33,384 nt of DNA from Heterobasidion occidentale. Lineage: Eukaryota > Basidiomycota > Agaricomycetes > Russulales > Bondarzewiaceae. Positions 1 to 8,791 of this stretch are shown one piece after another. The notes beneath the pieces are model-generated. The model had not been told where the DNA came from, made no database searches, and saw nothing but the letters and a program-made list of their open reading frames with translations. The DNA is taken from positions 1-33,384 of the forward strand of contig JBCAQO010000062.1 of the NCBI GenBank assembly GCA_039111635.1, given 5' to 3'. How positions within the stretch are numbered: position 1 is the stretch's first letter; every line of letters starts with the position of its first letter. The position numbers and the translations under genes are program-made.

Positions 1-1152
1 ACTGCCGCAACATGCAGTTGTCGCCGCCTTGTCCTGGTTGTCGGGATGGTCGATCGGCTGGTCTGGACGTCCCTTGAGCTGCAATGGCCTTGACGAAGGT
101 GTCGGTGAGTCGTTCGAACATGGTCGCCAGGTCTTCGGCCTTGATCGCGTTGGTGGGCGGCGCGGCGGGGGCTTCTCGAGAGATGTCGGTAGACGTAGTG
201 CTGTAGGCGGCTGTGGTGCCGTGCAAGACGAATCGGGCCGCATCGTGGATGTCCTGGAGGTTGTACGGGTCGTCTGGGAAATGATCGGGGAACTTGAGTT
301 GTAGACGTTGAGAGATTCTTGCCCATAGCTCCGGTTGGAATCCTCTAGCGAAGGCGCGTCCTTGTTCGGCGACCGAGATTCGTGCCTTGCTGAGGAGGAA
401 TACCGTGATCGCCAGAAATCGCCGATGATAGTCGCCGAGTTCGCTGAGAGACAAGATGCCGACCCTGCTCGTTTCGCCGACTAGCTTGTCCATATCCGAT
501 ACCGACCATTTGCGCTCTTCCTCTGATCCGGGGTACAGTCTGTAGACTTCTTCGCAGAACTCCTTGAATCTTCGTGGCGTCGGTGAAAGTGGTGAGCGAT
601 TCCCAAAGCTCACAGGTGTCGACGTCCAGGAATCGGCAAGCGTGTTTCTTCCTTTCCTGCTCGTCTTCTACCGCAGACCGAACGAAGTGGAAGTCCAGAT
701 CGGCGAAATATCGTCTCAATTCGCGGGGTTGATGGGGTCAAAGGTCGGGGCCGTTCGATCTCCACGAGCGGGCATGGATGGGGTTGCCATAGTGAGAAAG
801 TCAAAGGTGGGGAGAAGGTATTGTTTGCTAAGGTGATCGGGGATGGAGTCGCTGGTTCGAAGGAGCGTTCTAGCGAAGTTGGTCGGATGGTCGGCGTCCA
901 GAAGACGGGGCTGCGTGGGATTAACGGTGAGATGGAGTCGTGGAGAGATGGTATAGGAGACAGGGGTGATTGTTCTAAGAGCGCAAGGTCGAGGATGGGG
1001 GAAATCGGCGGGAGTAGCGATCGGTTCGGCGACGACGGTGGGGTTAAGAAGAAAGTGGAGTCGGGTGGCGGCGAGAGCGATGGCGAGGATTCAAGATCAA
1101 GATAGTGATGGTGGGATAGATGCTCCGGGACTATATCGGCGTCTCCGAACAA
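1..1152 (-). pseudogene. Ty3/gypsy gag, frame-broken, runs off left edge
   Basis: Capsid-type gag of a basidiomycete Ty3/gypsy retroelement on the minus strand. The conserved core reads in pieces: RRYFADLDF and LDVDTCELWESL near 720-570, then, after a shift near 569, EEVYRLYPGSEEERKW, FARGFQPELWARI and DDPYNLQDIHDAARFVL down to the left edge, where a cysteine pair that probably begins a CCHC knuckle is also out of frame. A possible ATG lies at 790-788; a proline/serine-rich frame without ATG continues upstream to the LTR. Frame breaks are near 736 (a C run) and 569. The family assignment rests on remembered basidiomycete gag sequences, not a search. Protease and pol should lie left of the window. 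Confidence 0.72.
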
Positions 1153-1272
1153 ACTTCGGTCGGCAGATGTTTCCTGAGTATTGAAGCTATCGATAACTGT
1201 TTGTCGTTCTTCGCGCTCCGCTGTTGGTCGGGACGAGCGACGTAGATTCCTTGAGGTAATTTTGAATACTAA

Positions 1273-1291
1273 CCCCTCGCGGTGGGCTCCA
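1273..1291 (-). other. Candidate tRNA primer-binding site
   Basis: Three bases after the LTR end on the minus strand comes TGGAGCCCACCGCGAGGGG. TGG is the complement of a tRNA 3' CCA end and the spacing is typical for a gypsy element. The particular tRNA was not identified. Confidence 0.5.
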
Positions 1292-1764
1292 AAATGTTAC
1301 GCTAGAGGTGGCTCTAAGTGCCGAGCACAACACCAAACAACCTCTAATGCAAGGGGTGCTGGAGCTAGTATCTAATACACAAGGAATTGTTAGTGATGAC
1401 TTTAGAAATCGATGGCGTACTGAGAAGCAGCGAGGAGTGTGAGATTATAGCGCCCGAACGGTTTCGGGACTGCGTCGAACACCGACCGAACGTTCGGTCG
1501 GTCAAGTCGGGGATTCGGTCGGTAACGAGAAAGTAGTGTCGCGACCGACAACTACGTGCTTCAAGAGCCACACAGGACTCTGACAATATACGAAGAGGAC
1601 AAGGGTACGAGCGAAGAGACGAGTACGAACGCGAACAAGGCCGAACAACGGGGATGACAAGTTTTCGGGAGTCGACGAAGACGATTTTGATGGTTGAGAC
1701 GAGTGCGAATGAGCTCTGAACTGTGGGGTGCGAAAGCTGGTTTATTCCAGAGTTGTATGTAGGT

Positions 1765-1771
1765 TTTTATA
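1765..1771 (-). promoter_or_regulatory. LTR TATA box
   Basis: TATAAAA on the minus strand in the middle of the LTR, conserved at the equivalent site of the second copy (12875-12881). It is a likely core promoter for the element. Confidence 0.5.
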
Positions 1772-2077
1772 GTAAACAGAGCCCTAAGTAAAATATTAAA
1801 CAAGAAATGAGAGTAGATGTCGAATGGGCGCCAAGCCTTAGCGATCAGAGAAGATAAGAAGGTAGGTGAGATGTCCATATGGGTTCCGAAGGTGACAAGG
1901 TAAAAGTTAATCAGCGATGGCGAAATCCCGAACGTTCGGGATCCGTCGCCCGAGCGTAGGTAGCCGGAACAGGCGTTGGAGAACCAATGAAAATAAAGAA
2001 GAGGTATCGTACGGCCAGGGTGGCCAAGTAATGGTACAAAATCGCGTTTGACCGACCATGTGGAGGTCGGGAAGATA

Positions 2078-2657
2078 AGCGATAAGGACCGACCGACTCA
2101 CGGAGCACATCGGCCGACACGGAAGACTGGCTCCGATCTCGTAACCACCTATCGTAACACCCCTGTGTGGTCATGGTAAGTACGTGAAGTGTGGGCGAAC
2201 TGACCCAAGTGCTGCCGAACGTCCTTTGGAGGGTTGCGGTCGGTCGGGTGGGGACCGACCGTGTTCGGTGCAAGTCGGCATCTTCGGTACTCGTCTAACG
2301 CTGTTCGGTATCTCCCCAAAGCTTCCCGAATACCTCCCTCGGACCCTAGCGCGGGTACATGCTCATCAGCGATAAGGACCGACCGACTCACGGAGCACAT
2401 CGGCCGACCCGGAATACTGGCTCCGACCTCGTAAACACCTATTGTAATACTCCTGTGCGGTTATGGTAAGTATGTGACGTGTGAGCGAACTGACCCAAGT
2501 GCTGCCGAACGTCCTTCGGTGGCTTGCGGTCGATCAGGTAGGGACCGACTGTGTTCGGTGTGAGTCGGTGTCTTCGGTACTCGTCTAGCATTGTTCGGTA
2601 TCTCCCCAAAGCTTCCCGAATACCTCCCTCAGACCCTAGCGCGGGTGCATGCTCATC
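2078..2657. repeat. Tandem duplication of 290 bp at the LTR 5' end
   Basis: Units 2078-2367 and 2368-2657 both begin AGCGATAAGGACCGACCGAC and both end at CATGCTCATC. They are diverged by scattered substitutions. The plus-strand LTR copy has only one unit. The duplicated unit starts exactly at the LTR terminus. Confidence 0.85.
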
Positions 2658-2658
2658 A

Positions 2659-3166
2659 CCGGTTCATGGCATCATTCCGCACCAACTGCTCGCATTGGCG
2701 CATGCCTCGCGTGCTCCAACGCGATCTTGATTGGTGGCAGGATGTTGCTACCGCATGGAACGGGATCCAGCTTCTAACGCCAAGCCATACTGAGGTCCAC
2801 ATCTACACAGATGCCAGTGGTGCAAAAGGGATTGGAGGAACCATGGGCTCGCAATGGTTCTCTTCTCGCCTTCCCCGCCGGCTGTGGAGCCAAGACATCC
2901 AATACAAGGAACTATATGCCGTTCTCCATGCCCTCCTTTGCTAGGGCTCAGACCTCACCGGCCGGCACATTATCTTTCATGTTGACAATCAAGCTGTCGT
3001 CCAAGCGCTTCTCACGCTGTCAAATCACTCCACCCCAGTTGCAGAGCTTCTGTGCCACTTCCTTAATTTAACATGCCGCCTCAACCTGTCCTTTTCCATG
3101 GTTTAGCTCTCTTCCAATTAGAACGTGCTTGCTGACGCTGCTTCTTGTTTTAATTATACTTGATTA
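2659..3166 (+). pseudogene. DIRS-like element: RNase H region, three nonsense codons
   Basis: C-terminal RT/RNase H region of a DIRS-type (tyrosine recombinase) retroelement. Visible motifs are RDLDWW, YTDASGAKGIGG (RNase H first Asp), YKELYAVLHALL, FHVDNQAVVQALL and VLADAAS (last Asp region). The frame is continuous from 2659 to about 3135 except for TAG codons at 2942-2944, 3104-3106 and 3119-3121. The first two stand where family members have Trp, so TGG to TAG is likely. The RT palm lies left of the window, beyond the inserted gypsy element. The order RNase H then tyrosine recombinase on the same strand supports DIRS rather than gypsy. Confidence 0.75.
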
Positions 3167-3202
3167 TTTGATCTTGCCCCCAATCTCAATCATTAGCCCT
3201 CC

Positions 3203-3597
3203 TACCGGCGCCTCCGTTTTGGTGGTATCAACACTTCCAACATGTTGCACCCCAAGTCGCTTTTTACCTTTGGCACAGGATTGCGTCTAGCACGTGCGCC
3301 ACTTACAGCGTCGGCCAGAAATCCTTCATCAATTTCGCTACCATCAGTGGGCACTTTAATACAGACAGAGCCCTCCTCCCGGCTAGCCAGAATGCCATCA
3401 TGGCATGGGTGGCCTGGCTCGGCGGCCGAGTCCAGCCCAAGACCATCAAAGCCTACCTCACCCATCTCAGATCTCTCCATGTCAACACGGACCTTCTTTT
3501 CTCAGCAATCGAAGCACCGGTTGTCCAGCGCCTCATTTAAAGCATCAAGAGATATCACGGTGAGGCCGGCTGCAAACCCAAGCAACCAATCACCCTC
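3203..3597 (+). pseudogene. DIRS-like tyrosine recombinase, N-terminal half
   Basis: SAM-like, core-binding part of a tyrosine recombinase: STCATYSVGQKSFINF, WVAWLGGRVQPKTIKAYLTH, and an in-frame TAA at 3538-3540. The frame stops at the chromovirus LTR at 3598 and resumes exactly at 15906 once one copy of the 5-bp target duplication is removed (..QPIT | LPILHDILSH..). The gene was therefore cut by the chromovirus insertion. Confidence 0.78.
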
Positions 3598-4430
3598 TGT
3601 TAGGACCGCGTCCTAACACGTGCTTCGCACGTGAATGGATGGGCTGGTCAAGTGCTTCGGACTTGCTACAGACTCGGACCACTTTCCATGACTCCTTACC
3701 ATTTACATGCTGATGCATGAACGCTGACTTCTAGTTCCTGATTCTTGATGTGGACAGACATTGGTTCCTGACCCCCGTTCCTGGTTCTTGATCGATCAAA
3801 GATGTGGATGGACATTAGTGATCGGATTACTATATTTGGTTATATGGCAGGTCAATGAGGTATTCTAGCTTACGGATCTCGATCGTTGACTTCGGTACCT
3901 AAGAAGCGCACGGACCAGATCTTGATCCTGCCCTAGACACTTCTGTACGTAAATAGCCGAGATGAGCTTCTAAGAAGCTCAGCTCGTTCACCTGTAATAC
4001 ACTCGATCTCTGCACTGCACCCGGCGTCTGGCTACCTTTCTAGCCACGCTTCGTGATCTCTGTCAGATCTGAGAAACTCTTTACACGGTCTGACGAAGCA
4101 CTGGACTCGTCTCCCTTCCCTCCCCTCCCTCTACTCATCCGCTTCTATACCGGACTAGCTGCCTTCCGCGTTCTCAGTTGGACACCCCCTCGTGTCATCT
4201 GTTGGACAGGAGAAGATCATCCGGTTCCTCCTCATCATCGAGAAGACCTCAAAGATCACCTTCTCAATCTCTTCGAGAACAAAGCCGACAGCGACCCCGA
4301 GTTCCTCGAAAGAGCCCAAAGACGATCCATCGTCTTTATCCATTGGAGTCTACGACTATACGAACCAGTGGAGGTTTAACCTAGGGACCCCTTCGTGCAT
4401 CGGTGCACGTGATAGGTCTCCGACCTAACA
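3598..4430 (+). repeat. Chromovirus LTR copy 1 (left LTR)
   Basis: LTR of 833 bp, TGTTAGG...CCTAACA. The left flank CCCTC matches the right flank of the 15069-15900 LTR, while the right flank GATAG is the reverse complement of CTATC found at 10947-10951, so this copy was a partner in the inversion. Both termini fold into short hairpins: TGTTAGGAC/GTCCTAACA at 3598-3618, CACGTGC/GCACGTG at 3617-3633, and TAGGTC/GACCTA at 4413-4427. Confidence 0.93.
3950..3990 (+). promoter_or_regulatory. Predicted LTR core promoter and transcript start
   Basis: TAAATAG at 3950-3956 lies about 25 bp upstream of AGCTCGTTCA (3981-3990), which is complementary to the bases following the LTR in the reconstructed element. 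A palindrome GAGCTTC-TAA-GAAGCTC lies between. The transcript start near 3981 is inferred from the self-priming match, not measured. Confidence 0.4.
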
Positions 4431-6561
4431 GATAGGCTGTGCTTAAAGCGGATTTGATTCCTAATTCTTTGAGCAGGGCTTGCGCTACTTTTGAAGCGAA
4501 TTGAGTTCCTCTATCCGATATGATTTTATCTGGCAGTCCATAGCGTCTCCAGGTGTTTTCTAGCAAGATTTTGGCCATTCCATCAGAGTCGATGGTTTTC
4601 AGGCATGGAGTTATTACTGCAGTTTTGGTGAATCAATCGGTTACTACATGTAGCGAGTCGTATCCATTTGATTCTGGTAGATCTGTAATAAAATCCATGG
4701 TTATTGTTCCGAAGGGTCGATCTGGGATTTCTGTTGGTTGTAGGGGTACCATGGTAGGATGTGTGTCGTTCTTGGTGGATTGACAGATGGCACATCCTTC
4801 CACATATTGGTGAACCGTGTTTGATATTCCTGGCCAAGTGAATTCTTGTCCGACTAAGGCTAGAGTTCCCCTTTGTCCTGGATGTCCTGCTGCTAGATTG
4901 TCATGGTTTAGTTTGATGATATCTTGACGAAGTTGTTCGTTTCGAGGGACATATATCTTTCCTCGGTGAAGGACCAATCCTTCTTCTTCGTTCCATTCTT
5001 GTAAACCTTTCTTCATGTTTCGAGGTCCTAAGGTTTTAATCTTGGCTAGGGTTTCTAGTAGCCATTCGTCTTTCCTATTTTCTTCAATGATTCGTTTCCG
5101 GAGGTCGTCGTCTATTATGGTAATGCCTCCTCGTCCAGTTGCCCTAATGTGAAGTATTTGATGAGGGTCCCAACTGTTGTCTGTATTGATGGCATTGATT
5201 TCTGCGAAAGGTCTTCGGATCTTTTCTGTGTTATTGAAAAGTTTGGGCTCCAAGAGTGTTTTGCCTGAATTGTCAAATTCCCCCCCTTTTATGGTCTGGA
5301 CACCGTGACAGACCGTCGGATTTATTAGTGACTCCTGCCTTGTGCGTCAACTTGTAGTCGAAACGCGAGAGGTAGAGTGACCATCGTGCTTGTCGACGGT
5401 TTAGTTTCTGGCTTGAACAGAACCATTCGAGGTTCTTGTGATCCGTCCAGACGTCTACCGGGTGGTCGGCGCCCTCCAAATAGTGTCGCCAAGCTTCAAA
5501 AGCTCAAACAACCGCCAGCAACTCTTTAACGTAGATCGGGTAGTTGCGTTCTGTTGGTGAGAGCGACTTGGAAATATAAGCACATGGATGCCATTTTCCA
5601 TCTTTGGTGACTTGTGATAAAACTGCTCCGGTGGCGAAGTCGGAAGCGTCGCATTCAATGCGAAACGGGTTCCTTGTGTCTGGCATAACGAGCACCGGAG
5701 ATTCTGTAAATATTCGTTTTAGCGTTTGAAACGCTTCTTCGCATGCTGGTGTCCAATCCCAGGTGCGTTCCTTCTGTGTTAACTCAAATAGCGGTCGTGC
5801 TATTTTTGAGTAATCTTTGATAAACCTGCGATAAAAATTGCAAAAACCTAAAATGATTGCACTTCCTTGACTTTTCCAGGGTTGGCCAGTCCATAATGCC
5901 GGCCACTTTAATCGGGTCCATTTCCAGATGTCCGTGTGATATAACATATCCAAGATAGTCAATTTTCTTTTTGTGAAAGTGGCACTTCGAGGGTTTTGAT
6001 ACAGATCGTTGTCTTGTAAGATCTGTAAAACCTTGCGCACTGTCTTGATGTGGTCGTCTATTGTTTTAGAGAATACTAGGATGTCGTCCATATAGATTGC
6101 CACTAATCCGGCATAGATGAGGTCTTTGAAGAGGGCGTTCATCATCGTTTGGAATGTTGCCGGCGAGTTGGTTAATCCAAAGAACATCACCAGAGGTTCG
6201 TACATTCCTAAATTGGTGACGAACGTGGCTAGTTTCTCGCTTTCTTCTTTCATGCGTACGTTGTTATATCCTGTATCAACATCCATTAGTGAAAATATAT
6301 GGCTTCGGCTAGAAGGTCCAGTAATTCTTGAATAATCGGTAAAGGGTACTTGTTCTTGATTGTTATTTCATTGAGTTTGCGATAATCCATTACTGGTCGT
6401 AGTTTCCCGTTCTTTTTCTTGGATGAAGAAGAATGGGATGCCATGTGCGTTTGGATTCTCTGATGAATCCTTTCTGGAGGTTTTTCGTCTATGAATTTCT
6501 TGAGTTCCACTTGCTCTCCAGGGCTAAGACTGTATAGCTTGGGTTTGAGCGAGTGATCCAT
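4431..6561 (-). pseudogene. Chromovirus pol: RT, RNase H, integrase N half
   Basis: Minus-strand pol. Order: RT (DYRKLNEITIKNKYPLP, FFGLTNSPATFQTMMN, catalytic YMDD at 6083-6094), RNase H ([27 protein letters not shown]), then integrase with an H2C2 zinc domain (NHDNLAAGHPG, CAIC), first Asp in TMDFITDLPESNGYDSL and second Asp in IISDRGTQFAS. It ends at the LTR at STAY; the partner HPQTDGATER starts at 10948 on the other strand. Breaks: frame shifts near 6480, 6286 (T run) and 5280 (a run of seven C), and TGA at 5504-5506 and 4633-4635, both where Arg (CGA) is expected. The enzyme cannot be made intact from this copy. Confidence 0.88.
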
Positions 6562-6640
6562 TCCTTCCTTGATTTCTATTTTGTGATCCCAAGGTCGAGA
6601 GAGCGGTAGCTGTCCTTTTGGTCGACCTTCGAAAACCTTC

Positions 6641-7610
6641 CTATAATTCCAGTTCCTTCGGCACTATTTCTTCGAAGGATAGTTCGGGTTTCCCTTTGGC
6701 TGCTTCTTCTGCAAGTCTTTGCGAATTGGTGTGCTTTGTTTGTTTCCCTGTCGGTGCTTTGGCAGGTTTGCTTCCTTGAGCCGGTGTGTTGGCGTATGGA
6801 AGTTCCGTGGTTTCGGCGTGATGTATATCGACGCCTTCTTCAGAGTCATTGTATAATTCCAGTGCCTGTAATGTTCCCGTATCTAGGCATCTGACGAGAT
6901 AGACTCCATCTTCCTCAAGATCCTTGGAGGGAAGTGCCGGAAGTCCGTCACCGTCCTCTGGAACGTCTTCTTCAGCCCATGTCGGAACCTTATAATTTCT
7001 GGTTCTGGCCTTCAGACGTTCGGCATTCAACCTTCGAGTTGTGAACTCCGGACTTGTAGGTATTGTCCGTGGATGTGGTACTGTGGTGTTTCCCACTTTC
7101 CGGCCTGGTACTGCTTTTCCCGGCTTTTGCACTGGTATTGAGTAGTCGCCCGTTTGCGGTACTGTTTCCATGCGCCGTATGCTTGGTTTAGGACGTCCTG
7201 GTTTTCTTGTAGCTCTTTTAGCTTTTACCGGTCCTCCTTTTATTTGGCAGGAGGGCGGGCATCTGGTAAAATGTAGCCCGTAGGCATGCCAGTCGACTTC
7301 TGGGTTATGTTCTAATAACCAGTCAGTTCCTAAAATGACGTCCTCTTTTCCTATTTCTGCGATATAGAATCTTGCTGATTCTGTATGCAACCCCCCTTTT
7401 TCGCCTAGAACCTGTAATTTGAGGTTGGCGAATCGTGTAATAGGTCCTCCTTTGAACTCGGTGTTCTGAACCGTACTGACTGGGATGGGGGTGGGGGTTC
7501 TGTGTGTAGTGATTCGATGTGCTTCTACGAAGCGAGGGTGCATGAAGATTCCAGTGGCCACTGTCCACTAGTGCCTGTGTAGCAGCTTTTCTATTCTTGC
7601 CTATGAGCAT
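6641..7610 (-). pseudogene. Chromovirus aspartic protease region
   Basis: Retropepsin-like segment between gag and RT. ALVDSG at 7557-7574 carries the catalytic DSG, and ATGIFMHPRFVEAH follows in a different frame, so one base is missing within the active site near 7556. The second half has VILGTDWLLEHNPEVDW, a typical gypsy protease end. The remainder, down to 6641, is a charged linker of about 180 residues before RT (KPGRPKPSIRR, SFEEIVPKELEL). Confidence 0.75.
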
Positions 7611-7771
7611 TGTCTCGAGTCAGAGGGATGGTGCACCATGTGATTTCATTTCCGAAAGATACAATACATCTGGATGTCCATGCTCTTGGTCAGTATCTTT
7701 ACTGGCCAGAGGAGCGTACCGATTTCCTGCAAGAATCCTACTCTCCACATCCGCTGCCGATGGGAGAGGCC

Positions 7772-8791
7772 TTAAAAATTCTTCGAGTCGCTAAAGGCTC
7801 GAACTTCCTCGATTTCTTCCAAACTGAGTCCCATCATCATCTGGCGGATGTGGTTGACTCTGTTTTTTCCTTCTTCGACGTCTTCATCGTCGAATTGTCC
7901 TTCGTCCATTTCTGCTTCGCGCACTGGTCTGCGACGGGGGGGTTGGAATCTTCTCTTGGGTCGAGAAGGACAGTTGCGCGCCATGTGCCCGGGCTTCTTG
8001 CAAAAGAAGCACTTGCCTTCTTTGGCAAGTTGATCTCTCTCCGCCGGGGTAAGCTTCTTGAAGCGAGTTCGGACAGCATCGGCCTCCATCTCCGCTGCGT
8101 CTACATCCATAGGTTCGTATTGGGGCTCCCTATCGTGCCGTGGGGGTGCCCTTTCGTCATAAAATGTACGCGGCGTGTAGATTTGGAATTTTCCTTTTCG
8201 GAGGTCGTATGCTCGGTCCCTTGCGATGCGCATTCTTTCGTGTTTTTTGGCCTTCTCGACTAGTTCTTCCCATGTCCCGTCTGTAGAGGGATCTTCATAA
8301 ATTCCCTTTGCCAACTCCCACTTGAGTCCTCGCAGGAAATGGGTCTTCTTGGTTTCTCCGTCTACACCGGCAAGCGCCGCGAGCTGTTCAAACAGCTGAA
8401 GGTAGGTGTTAAACGATTCCTTTCCCTGATTGACTCGGGCCAGTTTGTCGCGGGCATCGGCTTCTTTGTTGAACTCCTCAAAGTCGGTGGCTATCTTTTT
8501 TCGGACGGATGTGTAGCCGACCGTGTCTGCCCAAGTGTATTTGTTCCAATCTTTCAGCGTGTTCCTGGCCTGGGTAAAGTTTCTTGCCCATATCCCTGCT
8601 GAGCCTTCCTTCATATACGATAGAGCGTAAGCGATTTTTGCGAATTCGTTCGCATAATCCTTCTTCCTAGCCAGGAACATCAGATCGATTTCGTGGAGGA
8701 ATTGCTCGGTTCGTTTCCTGTTTCCACTGAAGGTGGTGGGTTTGGCCATAGCTGGTCCCTTGGACTCATTACCTCCAGTATCTGCCGACAT
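7772..8791 (-). CDS. Chromovirus gag (capsid and CCHC knuckle)
   Basis: ORF of 339 codons with ATG at 8789-8791. The N-terminal part is retrotransposon-gag-like (PTTFSGNRKRTEQFLHEID, GSAGIWARNFTQ, SFNTYLQLFEQLAALAG, KTHFLRGLKWELAKGIYE), followed by a PMDVDAAE linker and one zinc knuckle CFFCKKPGHMARNCP with the C-x2-C-x4-H-x4-C spacing. It ends in an acidic tail. Gag proteins of this type package the element RNA into particles. This is one of few unbroken frames in the element. The 5' ORF overlaps its start. Confidence 0.85.
   Translation of the reverse strand: MSADTGGNESKGPAMAKPTTFSGNRKRTEQFLHEIDLMFLARKKDYANEFAKIAYALSYMKEGSAGIWARNFTQARNTLKDWNKYTWADTVGYTSVRKKIATDFEEFNKEADARDKLARVNQGKESFNTYLQLFEQLAALAGVDGETKKTHFLRGLKWELAKGIYEDPSTDGTWEELVEKAKKHERMRIARDRAYDLRKGKFQIYTPRTFYDERAPPRHDREPQYEPMDVDAAEMEADAVRTRFKKLTPAERDQLAKEGKCFFCKKPGHMARNCPSRPKRRFQPPRRRPVREAEMDEGQFDDEDVEEGKNRVNHIRQMMMGLSLEEIEEVRAFSDSKNF

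Larger units (their letters stand above)
1295..2658 (-). repeat. 5' LTR of the left Ty3/gypsy element (family B)
   Basis: LTR of 1364 bp on the minus strand, starting TGATGAGCATG and ending GCGTAACA. Its boundaries are fixed by comparison with the plus-strand copy at 12288-13354: similarity starts exactly at TGATGAG and stops at the terminal CA, with unrelated flanks on both sides. It is longer than that copy because its first 290 bp are duplicated in tandem. It contains a TATA box at 1765-1771 and several palindromes centred on AACGTT. It abuts DIRS sequence at 2659, so the element is inserted in the DIRS element; the matching target duplication lies outside the window. Confidence 0.82.

Noticed and set aside
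610..1152. 180-residue proline-rich ORF as an independent gene
   Set aside because: It lies in the leader of the gypsy element, has no ATG (it begins TTG), and overlaps the gag start in another frame.
1295..2159. An 865-bp LTR bounded by TGTTACG and CGTAACA
   Set aside because: Similarity with the 12288-13354 copy continues past 2159 to TGATGAG, so the inner CGTAACA is not the terminus.
4053..4379. 108-codon frame inside the chromovirus LTR
   Set aside because: It starts with GTG in copies 1 and 3 (ATG only in copy 2) and is frame-broken in copy 3. Open by chance or decaying.
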